This document shows, one piece after another, positions 6,523-7,384 of a stretch of 7,384 bases of DNA (positions within the stretch are counted from its first letter, which is position 1; every line of letters begins with the position of its first letter). The notes below the pieces were generated by a model that saw only the letters and a list, made by a program, of their open reading frames with translations, was not told the origin of the DNA and did no database searches. The translations under genes and the position numbers were made by a program. The DNA is taken from the NCBI GenBank assembly GCA_021159805.1, contig JAGHDT010000341.1, positions 1-7,384 on the forward strand. Direction: 5' to 3'. Source of the stretch: Anaerolineae bacterium. GTDB taxonomy: Bacteria > Chloroflexota > Anaerolineae > B4-G1 > SLSP01.

Positions 6523-7384
6523 TCTCGCGAGCCGGCAAGCCACGCGAGGTTGAAGCGATAGTGCAAGCCGCTGGAGATCAGGTGTATCGTGCCGTCCGGC
6601 GACTGTGTAGCCGCGAGGTAACCGCGAGGCTCGGCGTGGGTGGCGTCGGCATGGAACCGGCGCGTGTGTCCTTGGGTGCCGTAGTCGCCTTCGCCGGGTG
6701 TGAGGAGCTTGTGCACCGGCCAAGTTTGCCCTTCATCGTACGACAGGGCGGCGAAGAGGCCATAACCGCGGAATTCGCCCCCCTCGTCGTCACAGAAGAG
6801 CATGCCGGGATCCTCGTCCACCGGGCCGGTGAAGGAAGCAAAGAAGAGTGGGCCTTCGCGCAGACGGATCAGCACCAGGCGCTGCCCGCCGCTGATCGGC
6901 GGGAAAGGGCTGGCGCTGTAAGTCCACGTCCCGCCCATATCCGCCGACAGGCTCATGGGCATCCGTGCCTGAATGTTGTGCCCAGGCCCCACTTGCCCGC
7001 GGATCGCGTCGCCGCGCCCGAGGGCGAGCAGGTGACCATCGGCCAATGCCACGACCCCGGCATGGATGCCGGCGATGGTGCCGCCCTGTCCGCCGTCCAC
7101 GAAGTCGGGAGCGCGAGTCCCGGCACCGGGATCGTGCCAGGTCCTGCCGTCATCGCGGCTGATGTGGATGGCGGTGCCACCGCTGCCGCTCCACACCGCA
7201 TCGCACGGCTGAATCAGCGTGCCGTCGGAGGCCATGCTCGTGCCGTCGATCACCTGGTTCCGCCGCTGATGTTCGGCGTTGATCAGACGGGGTGTGGACC
7301 AGGTTGCCCCATTATCCGTCGAGGTGCGCATCACGAGCGCGAGGTTGGCCCACCCATCTCCGGCCTCCAGGCCGTTGAAGTGGA
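6504..7384 (-). CDS. Sialidase/BNR-repeat glycoside hydrolase-like protein, 3' part (start outside window)
   Basis: The frame is open from the right edge to a TAG, giving the last 292 residues. An internal GTG-ATG exists at 7334/7331, but the coding continues upstream of it (HFNGLEAGDGWANLAL), so the gene is cut by the window. It contains four Asp-box motifs (S-x-D-x-G-x-T-W): STDNGATW at visible residues 21-28, SRDDGRTW at 75-82, SADMGGTW at 146-153 and SYDEGQTW at 214-221. These are hallmarks of six-bladed beta-propeller sialidases and BNR-repeat proteins. The ending, GYLAATQSPDGTIHLISS (254-271) then YRFNLAWL (275-282), is typical of the last propeller blade in exo-alpha-sialidase-like proteins. 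Catalytic residues and any signal peptide cannot be assessed fully from this fragment. Many relatives act on substrates other than sialic acid, so specificity is open. It probably belongs to a carbohydrate-use locus separate from the downstream DNA-related genes. Confidence 0.87.
   Translation of the reverse strand, partial: HFNGLEAGDGWANLALVMRTSTDNGATWSTPRLINAEHQRRNQVIDGTSMASDGTLIQPCDAVWSGSGGTAIHISRDDGRTWHDPGAGTRAPDFVDGGQGGTIAGIHAGVVALADGHLLALGRGDAIRGQVGPGHNIQARMPMSLSADMGGTWTYSASPFPPISGGQRLVLIRLREGPLFFASFTGPVDEDPGMLFCDDEGGEFRGYGLFAALSYDEGQTWPVHKLLTPGEGDYGTQGHTRRFHADATHAEPRGYLAATQSPDGTIHLISSGLHYRFNLAWLAGSRDWRALI

Overview
The window is about 60% G+C by eye. It carries seven genes, all read leftward on the minus strand and tightly packed. 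Canonical Shine-Dalgarno sequences (a full GGAGGTGAT in one place) mark it as bacterial. No rRNA, tRNA, CRISPR array, transposase or obvious intrinsic terminator was seen. The taxon cannot be fixed. Sialidase-like and FAD_oxidored-type genes in a high-GC background would suit an environmental bacterium of the Chloroflexota, Planctomycetota or Poribacteria kind, but that is only a guess.

In order of transcription, from the right edge: (1) the C-terminal 292 residues of a sialidase/BNR-repeat protein with four Asp-boxes, whose start lies outside the window; (2) a gap of about 100 bases with a possible promoter and a small inverted repeat; (3) and (4) two tandem, divergent DUF488-family genes 6 bases apart; (5) after a 103-base gap with no recognisable element beyond the next ribosome-binding site, a 242-residue protein resembling the dual-OB-fold family; (6) overlapping or abutting it, a 1056-residue RecQ-family helicase with a TPR-like N-terminus, an enlarged region between the helicase core and the zinc site, a winged-helix region and an HRDC domain; (7) three bases later, an FAD-dependent oxidoreductase; (8) directly after its stop codon, the first 47 codons of a further gene, possibly a GNAT acetyltransferase, which runs off the left edge.

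The notable part is the central block: DUF488, DUF488, dual-OB, TPR-RecQ. DUF488 has no settled biochemical function. Here it sits with a predicted nucleic-acid-binding OB protein and a 3'-5' DNA helicase of unusual architecture, and the first DUF488 protein ends in a sequence matching the bacterial sliding-clamp-binding motif. A four-gene DNA-processing module, perhaps in defence or repair, is a reasonable inference. No nuclease, methylase or toxin is visible to settle its role. The sialidase and the FAD oxidoreductase on either side look metabolic. The FAD gene and the partial gene after it are spaced as if co-transcribed with the helicase.
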